From: Timaviella obliquedivisa GSE-PSE-MK23-08B
Lineage (GTDB): Bacteria; Cyanobacteriota; Cyanobacteriia; Elainellales; Elainellaceae
NCBI GenBank assembly: GCA_019358855.1
Contig: JAHHII010000011.1
Location: forward strand, 62,001 to 126,000
DNA length: 64,000 nucleotides
Direction: 5' to 3'
The translations under genes were made by a program, and so were the position numbers. This document shows, one piece after another, positions 44,288 to 53,555 of this stretch; position 1 is the stretch's first letter, and each line of letters opens with the position of its first letter. The notes beneath the pieces are model-generated. The model saw only the letters and a program-made list of their open reading frames with translations. It did not search any database and was not told the origin of the DNA.

Positions 44288-45534
44288 TGCGCCGTTCTAC
44301 CCAAGAGCGGTGAAGCGATCGCCTCGCCTGTCTCGACATCAAATAAATGTATTTTCTCTGGAGATACCGATAGCCAAAGCGTTTCTCCAATCGACACGAC
44401 CCGATCAGACTCTGTTCGCACTTGAATCAGGGGCGCATCAGGATCATTTTCTGCCTCTATTAAACTTGCCGTCAGATAGGTTTCGCTGCCTAATGCCTCG
44501 ACGCGCTCGACGCGGATGGGAATATTTTTGGGAGCCGGAACACTGACGTGGAGATGCTCTGGGCGAATGCCTAATAACAAAGAGCGATCGACATAGTGCC
44601 TCAAGTCCATTTCCCAAATGCCAGGGAGTGTTAGCCGAAACTGAGGATGTTGGAGGGTCGCTGGAGCTTTGACCTGCACCGGCAAAAAGTTCATCGGTGG
44701 AGAACCAATAAATTCTGCTACAAAGCGATTTGCTGGCTGATTGTATAGCTCTAGCGGTCGGGCGATTTGCTGAATCTGTCCGGCGTTCATCACCGCAATG
44801 CGATCGCCCATGGTCATCGCCTCAGTCTGGTCATGGGTCACATAAATCGTCGTCGTTCCTAGCTTGCGCTGCAAATTGACGATCTGAGTTCGGGTTTCGG
44901 TGCGCAGCTTGGCATCTAAATTCGACAGCGGCTCATCCATCAAAAAAACTTGGGGATCGCGCGCCATCGCCCGCCCTAGTGCCACCCGCTGCTTTTGTCC
45001 TCCCGATAACTGCTTTGGTAAGCGATCAAGCAGCATCTCGATTTGCAACATTTCGGCGATCGCTTGAACTCGCTGAGCGATCGCCCGTTCATCTGCGGTT
45101 TCGTAGCGCCAACGCCGAGGCAAAGTGTGGCTCGCCTGAGCCAATACCCGCTGAGCCAGACCTGTCGAATGATTTCTACCCGCTCGTCGCAACCCAAACG
45201 CCAGGTTATCGTATACCGTCATGTGCGGGTAAAGGGCGTAGCTTTGGAACACCATGGCGATATCCCGCTCTTTGGGAGGCAGATGATTGACCTGGCGATC
45301 GCCCACCCAAATATTGCCACCCGTCAGCGTTTCTAACCCCGCAATCAGTCTTAGCAACGTACTTTTTCCGCAGCCCGAAGGCCCCACCAGCACCATAAAT
45401 TCGCCGTCTTCTACATTGAGATTAATGCGTCGAAGAATGGCGACAGAATCCGCCTCAGCCGTCGCCTCAGAAACTCTGCCGCTCTGACGACTGGGAAAGC
45501 TTTTGTAAACGTTTTCTAAAACAACTTGCGCCAC
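44284..45534 (-). CDS. UgpC/MalK-type ABC transporter ATP-binding protein
   Basis: A 416-residue ATPase subunit for sugar or glycerol-3-phosphate-type importers. Walker A is GPSGCGKST, the Q loop FQSYALYP, the signature LSGGQKQRV, Walker B VFLMDEPLSNLD and the H loop THDQTEA. The C-terminal regulatory OB/TOBE-type domain (from about residue 270) contains LGIRPEHL. Between the Q loop and the signature there is an insertion of about 35 residues (GRNHSTGLAQRVLAQASHTL) not typical of MalK. No permease or binding protein is adjacent, so it is an orphan subunit, probably shared by several importers as in many cyanobacteria. Confidence 0.9.
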   Translation of the reverse strand: MAQVVLENVYKSFPSRQSGRVSEATAEADSVAILRRINLNVEDGEFMVLVGPSGCGKSTLLRLIAGLETLTGGNIWVGDRQVNHLPPKERDIAMVFQSYALYPHMTVYDNLAFGLRRAGRNHSTGLAQRVLAQASHTLPRRWRYETADERAIAQRVQAIAEMLQIEMLLDRLPKQLSGGQKQRVALGRAMARDPQVFLMDEPLSNLDAKLRTETRTQIVNLQRKLGTTTIYVTHDQTEAMTMGDRIAVMNAGQIQQIARPLELYNQPANRFVAEFIGSPPMNFLPVQVKAPATLQHPQFRLTLPGIWEMDLRHYVDRSLLLGIRPEHLHVSVPAPKNIPIRVERVEALGSETYLTASLIEAENDPDAPLIQVRTESDRVVSIGETLWLSVSPEKIHLFDVETGEAIASPLLGRTAH

Positions 45535-45635
45535 GGTAATTAATGTTTCCTAGTTTTTGATCATTCTCCGTCATCGCTCCGAAGTTTACCTACAACTTTC
45601 TAAAAGAGGGTCGGTAGAAAACAGACGCGATCGTC

Positions 45636-46253
45636 TTAATCAACATACCCAAGCCCCCAGATCATTAGGGTTAAAGCCATCCAAGTCACTCCAAACACGA
45701 CTAATCCAATAGCAGAATAGAGCGTTCCTTTTGAGAAGTTCAGCCAACCGAAGAGAAAAGTCAGGACACCTGCTGCGATCGCAATTCCTGTGGCTAGCCC
45801 CAACAACCTATCTTCTCCCACTGAGTGTAAAAAGAAATTGCGCTGCGGATATTGTTCTCTCAAACTTGCCATTTGCTCAGCATTCAATCCCAAATTGCTC
45901 TCGGTTGAAACCACAGGCTGCCAACCTCCGATAATCAGCCCATGAAAATATCCATTGCAGCCCGCTGTTTGACCCGCATAGGACATTTGGCACTGCTTTA
46001 CCTCACTGGATGTTGATGTCATCGTGAGTTCGAGAGGACGATTCAACAGCGAAATCTGGCACTGATGCTGCTGTCCAGCTTGGGTACAAGAAAGCGATCG
46101 CCCTGGAATGAAGACAGATTGAATTTGTAGCCCTGCGACTTGTCCACCTACAGGCATAGGGGCGGAAATAATCAACTGAACTGTCAGCGTACTAACTAAC
46201 ACGAAGAAAAGCGCGATCGTGCTATTCAAAACAAAGCGAGCGGTTCGACGCAT
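45636..46253 (-). CDS. membrane protein of unknown function
   Basis: A 205-residue protein from ATG 46253 (MRRTARFVLNSTIALFFV), with one N-terminal membrane segment and two C-terminal ones (LATGIAIAAGVLTFLFGWL and AIGLVVFGVTWMALTLMIWG). The roughly 110-residue region between has paired cysteines (SLSCTQAGQQHQCQI, QCQMSYAGQTAGCN), which suggests disulfides in the periplasm or lumen. No family was recognised. It is a single gene between the ABC ATPase and a MITE-like element. The longer frame to 46310 is not supported by a better start. Confidence 0.65.
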   Translation of the reverse strand: MRRTARFVLNSTIALFFVLVSTLTVQLIISAPMPVGGQVAGLQIQSVFIPGRSLSCTQAGQQHQCQISLLNRPLELTMTSTSSEVKQCQMSYAGQTAGCNGYFHGLIIGGWQPVVSTESNLGLNAEQMASLREQYPQRNFFLHSVGEDRLLGLATGIAIAAGVLTFLFGWLNFSKGTLYSAIGLVVFGVTWMALTLMIWGLGYVD

Positions 46254-46368
46254 AGGAATTTCCTGAAAGTGATGAGCTTTCAGATCGATATTCCTCAGGA
46301 AGGGTTCCACACCTCGATCGAACTACACAAGATTTTTTCAGACAGTTTGTGACTTCGGCAGCCCTATT

Positions 46369-46521
46369 AGAGGTTGTCTGAGAAGTCTAGGTTGCTATCC
46401 AATCCGCCCCCTAAATCCCCCATTTTGGGGGACTTTGAAGAAGGAGTGGCTCGGAAGTCCCCCAAAATGGGGGATTTAGGGGGCGAGTGTAAGAATCTTT
46501 GATACTTCTCAGACATCCTCT
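46369..46521. mobile_element. MITE-like element, copy 1 (153 bp)
   Basis: The ends AGAGGTTGTCTGAGAAGT and ACTTCTCAGACATCCTCT are imperfect inverted repeats (17 of 18 match). The interior contains a second inverted repeat, CCCCCTAAATCCCCCATT against its complement GGGGGATTTAGGGGG, so the element could fold on itself almost throughout. It encodes no protein. A near-identical copy in the opposite orientation lies at 60310-60461. The form is that of a non-autonomous transposon moved by a transposase elsewhere in the genome. Flanking sequences do not show a clear target duplication. Confidence 0.85.
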
Positions 46522-46660
46522 TAAAAGAACGATGCCTCAAGGTAATCACAGCTTTGCAAAAAATCTCAACCTCATATTGGAGAGCAGTTGTTTGGTTGCT
46601 TGACTAAACGGTAAGATGTGGGGAGTTTAGTCTACTCCATAGTTATTCATTGCTAAAACT

Positions 46661-46879
46661 ATGCCCCTTCCTATTGTTCCTCTGGCTTACCTCCTACTGG
46701 CAGGAGCATACCTTCTTGTTCTGCCTCTAGCCACCATTTTTTACCTCAAAGCTCGTTGGTATATCGCTAGCTCCATTGAGCGAGTCCTCATGTACTTTCT
46801 AGTATTTTTCCTTTTCCCAGGGCTACTGCTCATCAGTCCTTTCCTCAATTTCCGTCCTTTGCCTCGGCAGATGGGTTAG
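46661..46879 (+). CDS. ndhL: NAD(P)H-quinone oxidoreductase subunit L
   Basis: A 72-residue membrane subunit of the NDH-1 complex that is specific to oxygenic phototrophs. It has two membrane helices: [21 protein letters not shown] and [19 protein letters not shown], and the sequence KARWYIASS between. NdhL anchors or stabilises NDH-1, used for cyclic electron flow and CO2 uptake. It is followed 6 bp later by DUF3007 and then trpA, a gene order conserved in cyanobacteria. Confidence 0.94.
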   Translation: MPLPIVPLAYLLLAGAYLLVLPLATIFYLKARWYIASSIERVLMYFLVFFLFPGLLLISPFLNFRPLPRQMG

Positions 46880-46885
46880 GACAAT

Positions 46886-47212
46886 ATGCGACGAATTGAC
46901 GCGATCGCCATTGCTGTTGGTTTTTTTGCCGCAGGGGGCGCTATTTATCTAATCCTCCAACAAGTGGGTCTAGACAACATCAATGCAGGCATTTGGAGTC
47001 AAGTTATTTTGGTGGGTGGGCTAATCGGCTGGATTATTACCTATGTCACGCGGGCGCTAACTCAAAATATGACCTACAACCAGCAGCTTAAAGACTACGA
47101 GAATGCGGTGCTGCAAAAACGCCTCGAAGAAATGAGTCCAGAAGAACTGGAAAAATTGCAAGCCGATGTAGAAGCTGAAAAAGCTCAACAGCAACCTCCC
47201 ACAAATCAGTAG
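46886..47212 (+). CDS. DUF3007 family membrane protein
   Basis: A 108-residue protein with two membrane helices (AIAVGFFAAGGAIYLILQQ and WSQVILVGGLIGWIITYV) and a charged helical tail (DYENAVLQKRLEEMSPEELE). The cyanobacterial and plastid family DUF3007 sits next to ndhL in most cyanobacteria, so a role near NDH-1 is possible but unproven. It begins 6 bp after ndhL and is followed by trpA. Confidence 0.92.
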   Translation: MRRIDAIAIAVGFFAAGGAIYLILQQVGLDNINAGIWSQVILVGGLIGWIITYVTRALTQNMTYNQQLKDYENAVLQKRLEEMSPEELEKLQADVEAEKAQQQPPTNQ

Positions 47213-47275
47213 AAATAGCGCCCTGTGTTTACCCAAGCAAGATAAAATGGGGAGCGTTTTATTTTAGGTTTCGGC

Positions 47276-48073
47276 ATGGTTTCAGTTTCTAGCTGCATGA
47301 ATTCACTGCGCGATCGCGGACAATGTGCCCTCATCCCGTTCATCACAGCCGGTGATCCCAATTTAGAAACCACCGCCGCCGCCCTTCAAATTCTCGATCG
47401 CAGCGGTGCAGATATCATCGAACTCGGCGTTCCCTACTCCGATCCGCTTGCCGATGGCCCCATCATTCAGGCTGCCGCCACGCGCGCTCTGCAACAAGGA
47501 ACAAAGCTAGACAATGTGCTGGAGATGCTAAAAATCGTCAGCCCCAAATTGCGATCGCCCATCGTCCTTTTCACTTACTACAACCCTGTTCTCAATCGCG
47601 GCATCGAAGCCTTTTTTCAAGACATTGCAGCAGCAGGAGCCAGCGGCATTGTCATCCCCGATCTGCCTTTAGAAGAAGTCGAAAAACTATTGCCTGCCGC
47701 CGCCGCTGCCAGCGTTGAAATTATTCTGTTAGTCGCCCCTACCACACCCAAAGAACGGCTAGAAGCGATCGCCGCCCAATCTCAGGGCTTTATCTACTTG
47801 GTCAGCGTCACAGGTGTGACTGGAATGCGGATTAAAGTCGAAAGCCGAGTGCAAGAACTCATCACAGAACTAAAAGGCGTTACCGACAAAGCGATCGGCG
47901 TTGGCTTCGGCATTTCTCAGCCTGCACAAGCCAAGCAAATGATGGAATGGGGTGCGGATGCTGTCATTGTGGGCAGTGCATTTGTTAAGCGCCTGGCAGA
48001 AGGTTCACCCGATCAAGGGCTACAAGCGATCGAAACCCTCTGTCGCAGTTTGAAGGCGGCGATCGCTGAGTAA
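47276..48073 (+). CDS. trpA: tryptophan synthase alpha subunit
   Basis: Cleaves indole-3-glycerol phosphate to indole and glyceraldehyde-3-phosphate. The 265-residue TIM barrel has the catalytic Glu in [17 protein letters not shown] and Asp in the same loop, then [29 protein letters not shown] and [13 protein letters not shown]. Length is normal. It is transcribed with ndhL and DUF3007. trpB is not in the window. Confidence 0.97.
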   Translation: MVSVSSCMNSLRDRGQCALIPFITAGDPNLETTAAALQILDRSGADIIELGVPYSDPLADGPIIQAAATRALQQGTKLDNVLEMLKIVSPKLRSPIVLFTYYNPVLNRGIEAFFQDIAAAGASGIVIPDLPLEEVEKLLPAAAAASVEIILLVAPTTPKERLEAIAAQSQGFIYLVSVTGVTGMRIKVESRVQELITELKGVTDKAIGVGFGISQPAQAKQMMEWGADAVIVGSAFVKRLAEGSPDQGLQAIETLCRSLKAAIAE

Positions 48074-48082
48074 GCTCTCAGG

Positions 48083-49615
48083 CTAGGTGGAAATATCCTT
48101 AGACTTAGCACGACGTTTTCTATCTGTCGCTTTGGGTTGCTTTGCCTTTGCCTTACTCTTGTTTAGAGCAGATTTTGGAGGTTTTAAGGTTTTTCCTTTT
48201 TGACCCAGAACGTGCAAAATATGCTCCATTATGAGCTTGGGCGCATTAGTTGCAGCTGCATACAAAATGGCTTCATGGGCGATCGCCCCAATTTCTCCGC
48301 CGTTCAGCTTTACTGTTGCTAACCCATCCCAATCCATCTCGTCTCGGGGCACCGATGGACAAAATGCCTGTTGCCACAGCCGACGGCGATCGTCTACCCC
48401 TGACATTGGAAACACTAGAACCCGATCGACCTGACGCTGCCACGATATCTGCATTGAGGCAGATCGAGATTCAGCCAGCAACGTCACGCCCGGTAGACTT
48501 CGCCGCTGGGCTAAAAATTGGTGAAGGATAGCGGTCGAGAGTGCGGGCGATCGCCCGAGCCAATGCCGAGCCGATTGCACCAGCAACACTGTTGGATCTT
48601 GGGTCTGAATTTCTTCGAGTAGACGCAAATAGTCCGATGGCTCAATCTGATTCAAATCAACGGTGTAAAGGGGCGTGTCGAGGGCATGGGCGATCGCGCT
48701 TGCCGCCAAAGACTTACCCGTTCCAGGCATTCCCACCAGTAGGGCGATCGCGCCGGGTGGGTAGAGCGAGGCGTTAGAACCGTCAAAACCCCAGGTTTCT
48801 TCAGCTTGGGCATAGCCATCTACTCGCTGCACCAGATATTGCAGCGAAGTCAGTAAAGGCTGAGACAGAACCAATCTTGACCACTCAACCGAATCAACAT
48901 TCTGATGGAGCAAAGGAGGACGAGCAATCCTTGCTAACGGGCGCAGCAATAATTCCAAACCCTGGTCTGTCGGTTGCTCTGCCAGCAGGTAGTGAACCAA
49001 AGACTCAGTCAGTTGCACCGGACGATTGAGAAAAGTATCGACCGAGCCTGCCAAATGGAGCAGATCATACCGCACCAAAGGAGAGACAGCCGTTAATTTT
49101 GCCCGAGCAGTCCGCCACTCGCTGTCATTACGACACAGGAGCCGCAGCACCAGGTCTACTGTGGGTAAGTCTGTCTGATGGGCTGCCTCTTCTCCTTGCA
49201 AATAGCGGTAAAGACGCGCGTAGCGACGGTTCATTTCAGGAGCCAAACTCATCAGCACCACATTTTTTTCAAAGAGGGATAAACTGAGGCGATCGCGCAA
49301 CTGAGGCAACGCCAACGTAATGCCCCGATCCTGGCTCGACTGAATCCGGCTCTCCAACTGCTGTTGATAGCTCACCTTCGTAACAGCACTGGGTTGTCGA
49401 TGCTCGTCATAAGCCACTTCTCCTTCCAAGGAAACTAACCCTTTCCACCAATGACTCGTCACCCGATCTGCCCGCGATTGAGCCACCCGCCCCACGTCAT
49501 GGCTTTCTTTACGCTGCCTTGTCACTGCCATCATTAAAACTTGGTCAAGCCAGCGTAGCTCGGTTTTAAGATAGTCCCAGTTATTAGCGAAACCTTCGGG
49601 TTGCTCGATCGGCAT
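48083..49615 (-). CDS. AAA+ ATPase with N-terminal helical/winged-helix region and Lys-rich tail
   Basis: A 510-residue protein from ATG 49615 (MPIEQPEGFANNWDYLK); the frame upstream to 49774 looks non-coding. The N-terminal 290 residues are helical with a winged-helix-like middle. The AAA+ module is near the middle: Walker A VGMPGTGKSLAAS, Walker B-like region TVLLVQSARHWL (the usual acidic pair is replaced by VQSA), and a sensor-like RQVDRVLVFPM segment. The last about 35 residues are Lys-rich and disordered. This layout resembles the AAA ATPases that accompany extracellular contractile injection systems, but no such genes are near. Function unknown. Confidence 0.72.
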   Translation of the reverse strand: MPIEQPEGFANNWDYLKTELRWLDQVLMMAVTRQRKESHDVGRVAQSRADRVTSHWWKGLVSLEGEVAYDEHRQPSAVTKVSYQQQLESRIQSSQDRGITLALPQLRDRLSLSLFEKNVVLMSLAPEMNRRYARLYRYLQGEEAAHQTDLPTVDLVLRLLCRNDSEWRTARAKLTAVSPLVRYDLLHLAGSVDTFLNRPVQLTESLVHYLLAEQPTDQGLELLLRPLARIARPPLLHQNVDSVEWSRLVLSQPLLTSLQYLVQRVDGYAQAEETWGFDGSNASLYPPGAIALLVGMPGTGKSLAASAIAHALDTPLYTVDLNQIEPSDYLRLLEEIQTQDPTVLLVQSARHWLGRSPALSTAILHQFLAQRRSLPGVTLLAESRSASMQISWQRQVDRVLVFPMSGVDDRRRLWQQAFCPSVPRDEMDWDGLATVKLNGGEIGAIAHEAILYAAATNAPKLIMEHILHVLGQKGKTLKPPKSALNKSKAKAKQPKATDRKRRAKSKDIST

Positions 49616-49785
49616 TGAGATTCTATGAGGTCTTAAGATTGAAAAGATTATTCTATTGTGGCGACAGTTCCTCAAAATGGAGTGATCTGGATTTTGAAGA
49701 ATTAAGCAATAATAGATCTGCTTTGGCTCAAATGAGACCAAGCCATTTAGAACGCAGCAGCAAGAATAAAGCAAGGAACGAGTGA

Positions 49786-50908
49786 ATGTTAGAAACCTCA
49801 GACATTAAACGCGACATCGAACAGATCAATAGCCGCCTGAGTAAAACTCAGGAGTATCTTTGACGTACCCGCACTCACGGCAAAAATTCAAGACCTAGAG
49901 CAGGTCGCAGCACAACCCGACTTTTGGAATAACCAAGACTCTGCACAAAATTCTCTACAGGAATTGAATGACCTCAAATCTCACCTGCAACAGTTAGAAC
50001 AGTGGCAGGCGAAACTTGAGGATGCACAAGCCATCCTGGAGTTGCTGGAGTTAGAATCCGATGAAGCGCTCCTCCAGGAGGCTGAAACTAACCTTACCCA
50101 TCTCAGCCGAGAACTCGATCAGTGGGAGTTACAGCAGCTTTTATCGGCTCCCTATGACCAATATGGGGCGATATTAACGATCAATGCGGGTGCAGGGGGA
50201 ACCGATGCTCAGGATTGGGCTGAGATGCTGCTGCGGATGTACACCCGTTGGGCAGAAGACCATCGCTACAAGGTGCATCTGCTAGAAAGCTCAGAAGGCG
50301 ATGAGGCAGGAATTAAATCTGCCACGCTCGAAATTGATGGGAAATATGCCTACGGCTACCTCAAGGTGGAGAAAGGAACGCATCGACTAGTGCGAATTTC
50401 GCCGTTTAACGCCAATGACAAGCGTCAAACCAGCTTTGCGGGCGTTGAGGTGATGCCAATGCTTGACTATACGGTGACCCTGGATATTCCAGATAAGGAT
50501 CTCGAAATTACGACTTCGCGGGCAGGGGGAAAGGGGGGTCAAAACGTCAACAAGGTAGAGACAGCGGTGCGGGTGGTTCACTTGCCAACGGGGTTGGCAG
50601 TGCGCTGTACCGAGGAGCGATCGCAGCTTCTCAATAAAGAAAAAGCCTTAGCCCTGCTCAAGTCCAGGCTGCTGGTGATCGCTCAAGAGCAACGCGCTAA
50701 AGAGATCGCCGACATTCGGGGAGATATTGTCGAGGCGGCTTGGGGTAACCAAATTCGTAATTATGTTTTTCATCCTTATCAACTGGTCAAAGATTTGCGC
50801 ACTGGCATGGAAACCACAGCGATCGGCGATGTAATGGATGGAGAACTTGACCCTTTTATCGAAACTTGTCTGCGTCACAGCAACCAAATGGTCGAAAATG
50901 TTGTGTAA
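49786..50908 (+). CDS. prfB: peptide chain release factor 2 with programmed +1 frameshift
   Basis: RF2 recognises UAA and UGA. The gene starts with ATG 49786 and reads 25 codons to an in-frame TGA at 49861-49863, embedded in CTTTGAC. A +1 shift from CTT to the frame GAC at 49862 joins the rest (373 residues in total). A Shine-Dalgarno-like AGGAG lies 3 nt before CTT, matching the known E. coli signal (AGG followed by TATCTTTGAC). The product has the codon-recognition SPF motif (ISPFNAND) and the catalytic GGQ motif ([15 protein letters not shown]). Frameshifting autoregulates RF2 because low RF2 raises the chance of shifting. Confidence 0.97.
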
Positions 50909-50985
50909 CCTTAGAAAAGATCATTACAAGATTTTTACACTTGCCATCAAATTATTTTGATTCTGATTTTTCTAGGATAATCTCT

Positions 50986-51210
50986 ATGAACCAGCCTTCT
51001 ACTGAACCTTCTCCTGCAATCGATCGCGCCCCTACTGTCTCACCGGAATCAGGCGAGCCAACACCTGCTGCGACCGATCGCCCTCCTAGCTACGTCAAAC
51101 TGGCAATGCGAAACATGGTGCGTAAAGGCGGCACGTCTCTCTATCACTTTGCCCTCTCGGCGATCGGGTTATTTGCCCTCCTGGTTGGGCTTGCCTATTT
51201 AACCCGTTAA
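50986..51210 (+). CDS. DUF3285 family small membrane protein
   Basis: A 74-residue protein of the cyanobacterial DUF3285 family. It has a 40-residue Pro/Ser/Thr-rich N-terminus and then the family core SYVKLAMRNMVRKGGTSLYH with one membrane helix (FALSAIGLFALLVGLAYL). ATG 50986 has AGGATA upstream; the longer frame from 50866 is in the wrong place, overlapping prfB. Its function is unknown. ybeY follows about 35 bp later, as often in cyanobacteria. Confidence 0.9.
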   Translation: MNQPSTEPSPAIDRAPTVSPESGEPTPAATDRPPSYVKLAMRNMVRKGGTSLYHFALSAIGLFALLVGLAYLTR

Positions 51211-51245
51211 CCAATCAACTTGCTAAACGATCGCCTCCAGCAAAG

Positions 51246-51824
51246 ATGGGGTTAACCAAATTGCTAGAAAATCTTTCACCTACTTCATCAGAAATGTTAC
51301 CCATACGGGTTGAAGTGGTCATTCAGGACTGCTTTTTCCTGAGTACAAGTGCAGAAGAAAACCAGGATGGGAATAATACTACTGCTTCACCTATTTCTCC
51401 CGAAACCTGGGAGTTTTGGTTTAGCTATTGGTTAGAGAGCTTGCATCTCGATCTTTCTCCCATTCAAGCTTACGAGCTTAGCCTGCGCTTGACGAATGAT
51501 TCTGAAATTCAGGCACTTAATACCCAATTTCGGCAGAAAGATCAGCCCACCGATGTACTCGCGTTTGCTGCGCTTGAGGTAAGTTCTCCTACATTAGAGG
51601 CGATCGATGAACCACTTTATTTGGGAGATATCGTGATCTCAGTTGAAACGGCTCAGGTGCAGGCACAAGGTCATACTCTTGAGCAAGAGCTAGCTTGGTT
51701 AGCTGCCCATGCTCTTCTCCATCTTGTGGGCTGGGATCACCCTACCGAAGAACAATTGCTAGCCATGCTACAGAAACAATCATGGCTTTTGCAGCAAGTT
51801 GGAGTCATACCACCCATTTACTGA
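51246..51824 (+). CDS. ybeY: endoribonuclease YbeY (rRNA maturation)
   Basis: A 192-residue metal-dependent RNase for 16S rRNA 3'-end maturation and ribosome quality control. The zinc-binding signature AAHALLHLVGWDH is intact near the C-terminus, and LRLTNDSEIQALNTQFR and TDVLAFA are typical. Residues about 30-50 include a Ser/Asn/Thr-rich insert common in cyanobacterial YbeY. The start may be ATG 51246 or the internal ATG 51294. dgkA follows. Confidence 0.93.
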   Translation: MGLTKLLENLSPTSSEMLPIRVEVVIQDCFFLSTSAEENQDGNNTTASPISPETWEFWFSYWLESLHLDLSPIQAYELSLRLTNDSEIQALNTQFRQKDQPTDVLAFAALEVSSPTLEAIDEPLYLGDIVISVETAQVQAQGHTLEQELAWLAAHALLHLVGWDHPTEEQLLAMLQKQSWLLQQVGVIPPIY

Positions 51825-52034
51825 GGAAAGAATTCGCTGAAGAAAGGACTTCTAATACGGAGGCTTGTCATGTATCATTATTTTTTCATGAAATCTTCGC
51901 GAATTATTGCTCAGTTTTCACCAACAATAGGGTGGGTCTCACTTCTTAAAAGTGGGTTTGATCATCTAAGACCTTTAACGTATTGAATGTTTGATGTTCA
52001 GTCCGCAATCCCTAAAGCTGTCGCCATAGTATTC

Positions 52035-52520
52035 ATGACCCAAGAACTTTCAACGAAACCCCAATCCTTAGAAGCTCAACTGCTCCCGGCTCCGGCAGCG
52101 GGCAGCCGTACTCTATCTTGGCGAGTTGCATCTAGCTTATTCACGAGCTTTGGGTATGCGTGGGCTGGGCTAACCTATGCATTTCAAACTCAACGAAACT
52201 TTCGGATTCACTTATTCGTAGGGTCAATGGCGATCGCCCTCAGCATTTTCCTCCAGCTTACCCCCGTTGAAATCGCTATTATTACCCTTACTTGTGGCTC
52301 CGTCCTGACGATGGAACTCCTCAACACCGCCCTCGAATCTGTTGTCGATTTAACAGTTCGCCAGACTTACCACGAACTCGCTAAAATAGCCAAAGACTGT
52401 GCTGCTGGAGCCGTCCTGCTCTCGGCAATGTTTGCCGTCTTGGTCGGAGCTACTCTCATGCTGCCTCCTCTTCTAGCGCTGATTCAAACCAACTTTCCCC
52501 TCTGGTTCGCCGCTTTATGA
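52035..52520 (+). CDS. dgkA: diacylglycerol kinase DgkA
   Basis: A 161-residue small integral-membrane kinase that phosphorylates diacylglycerol (or undecaprenol). The family core is ASSLFTSFGYAWAGLTYAFQ, FRIHLFVGSMAIALSIFLQ, and the catalytic LLNTALESVVDLTVRQ near the C-terminus. The first 40 residues form a polar extension. ATG 52035 is chosen over an upstream start at 51987. It ends ATGA overlapping the next gene, so the two are translationally coupled. Confidence 0.92.
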   Translation: MTQELSTKPQSLEAQLLPAPAAGSRTLSWRVASSLFTSFGYAWAGLTYAFQTQRNFRIHLFVGSMAIALSIFLQLTPVEIAIITLTCGSVLTMELLNTALESVVDLTVRQTYHELAKIAKDCAAGAVLLSAMFAVLVGATLMLPPLLALIQTNFPLWFAAL

Positions 52521-53125
52521 TTCTCGTCATCGACAACTACGACAGCTTTACCTATAACCTCGTCCAGTACCTTGGAGAGTTAGGCGCAGAGCTATCAGTT
52601 GCAGCCGAGATTCGGGTTTATCGCAATGACCAAATCACCCTCGAACAAGTTCAAGCCCTACAGCCCGATGGCATTGTTATTTCGCCAGGGCCCGGTCGCC
52701 CCAATGATGCGGGTATCTCTTTGCAACTGATTGAGTCTTTAGGAGCAACGATTCCTGTCCTCGGCGTTTGCTTGGGGCACCAAAGTATTGGTCAGGTTTT
52801 TGGTGGCACGATTACCACTGCACCCGAATTAATGCATGGCAAAACCTCTCAGGTGCATCACACAGGAGTCGGCGTATTTGCAGGGCTAGAAAATCCACTG
52901 ACGGCGACTCGCTACCATAGCCTCGTGATTGAACAGCAAACCTGCCCCAATATTTTAGAAATTACGGCTTGGGTGGATGACGGCACCATTATGGGAGTAC
53001 GTCACCGGGACTTTCCCCACATCCAAGGCGTTCAGTTCCATCCAGAAAGCGTACTGACGACATCGGGCAAGAAGATTTTGCAGAACTTTTTGGAAGCGAT
53101 TCGGCAACCTGCGATCGCCATTTAG
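52517..53125 (+). CDS. trpG: anthranilate/para-aminobenzoate synthase glutamine amidotransferase subunit
   Basis: A 202-residue class I glutamine amidotransferase supplying ammonia to anthranilate synthase (TrpE) or aminodeoxychorismate synthase (PabB). It starts ILVIDNYDSFTYNLVQYLG; the catalytic Cys is in LGVCLGHQSIGQ, and His/Glu in VQFHPESVLT. TrpG and PabA cannot be told apart by sequence and may be shared in cyanobacteria. The start overlaps the dgkA stop codon (ATGA). No trpE or pabB is nearby. Confidence 0.93.
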   Translation: MILVIDNYDSFTYNLVQYLGELGAELSVAAEIRVYRNDQITLEQVQALQPDGIVISPGPGRPNDAGISLQLIESLGATIPVLGVCLGHQSIGQVFGGTITTAPELMHGKTSQVHHTGVGVFAGLENPLTATRYHSLVIEQQTCPNILEITAWVDDGTIMGVRHRDFPHIQGVQFHPESVLTTSGKKILQNFLEAIRQPAIAI

Positions 53126-53270
53126 CAAGAAGGGCGTTAGCAAGGCTCTCCGAGGAATTGCTATTCAGTTCACGGATCCGATCGCTCCTACTCTTAGTCT
53201 GGGAAGCGATCGAGTTCAGTATGATCAATTCAAAGAAGTATAATCTGTGAAACTTCTATCAGGAGGAGCG

Positions 53271-53555
53271 ATGCAAGCCTACAAACTCAAAGGAACGATC
53301 GATCAATCAGGTCATTTAAATATTACGGAGCCGATCAATTTATCTCCTGGTGAGGTGGAAGTCATCGTCTTACAATCCTCTTTCACAGATGATAAGGTTG
53401 CCTCTTCTAAGGAGACACAAACAACACCTCCTAAAAAGAGAAAGACAATTGTAAAAGCGTTCCAAGATTTATTTGAAAACACTGAGCCTGCACCTCCAGA
53501 CTTTGACCCAGATCAAGCTAGATGGGAAGCGTTGAAAGAGAAATACGACCTGTGA
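53271..53555 (+). CDS. antitoxin-like protein (partner of PIN toxin)
   Basis: A 94-residue protein from ATG 53271 (AGGAG upstream). The N-terminal half has the look of a short antitoxin in cyanobacteria (YKLKGTIDQSGHLNI, then LSPGEVEVIVL); the middle is a low-complexity basic linker (PPKKRKT), and the C-terminus is acidic and Trp-containing. No DNA-binding motif was recognised for certain. Its stop codon overlaps the PIN gene start (GTGA), the classic antitoxin-toxin coupling. Function inferred from context. Confidence 0.65.
   Translation: MQAYKLKGTIDQSGHLNITEPINLSPGEVEVIVLQSSFTDDKVASSKETQTTPPKKRKTIVKAFQDLFENTEPAPPDFDPDQARWEALKEKYDL

Noticed and set aside
49964-50908. A shorter prfB from an internal start
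   Set aside because: Sequence upstream of it is conserved RF2, and the frameshift signal explains the missing N-terminus.
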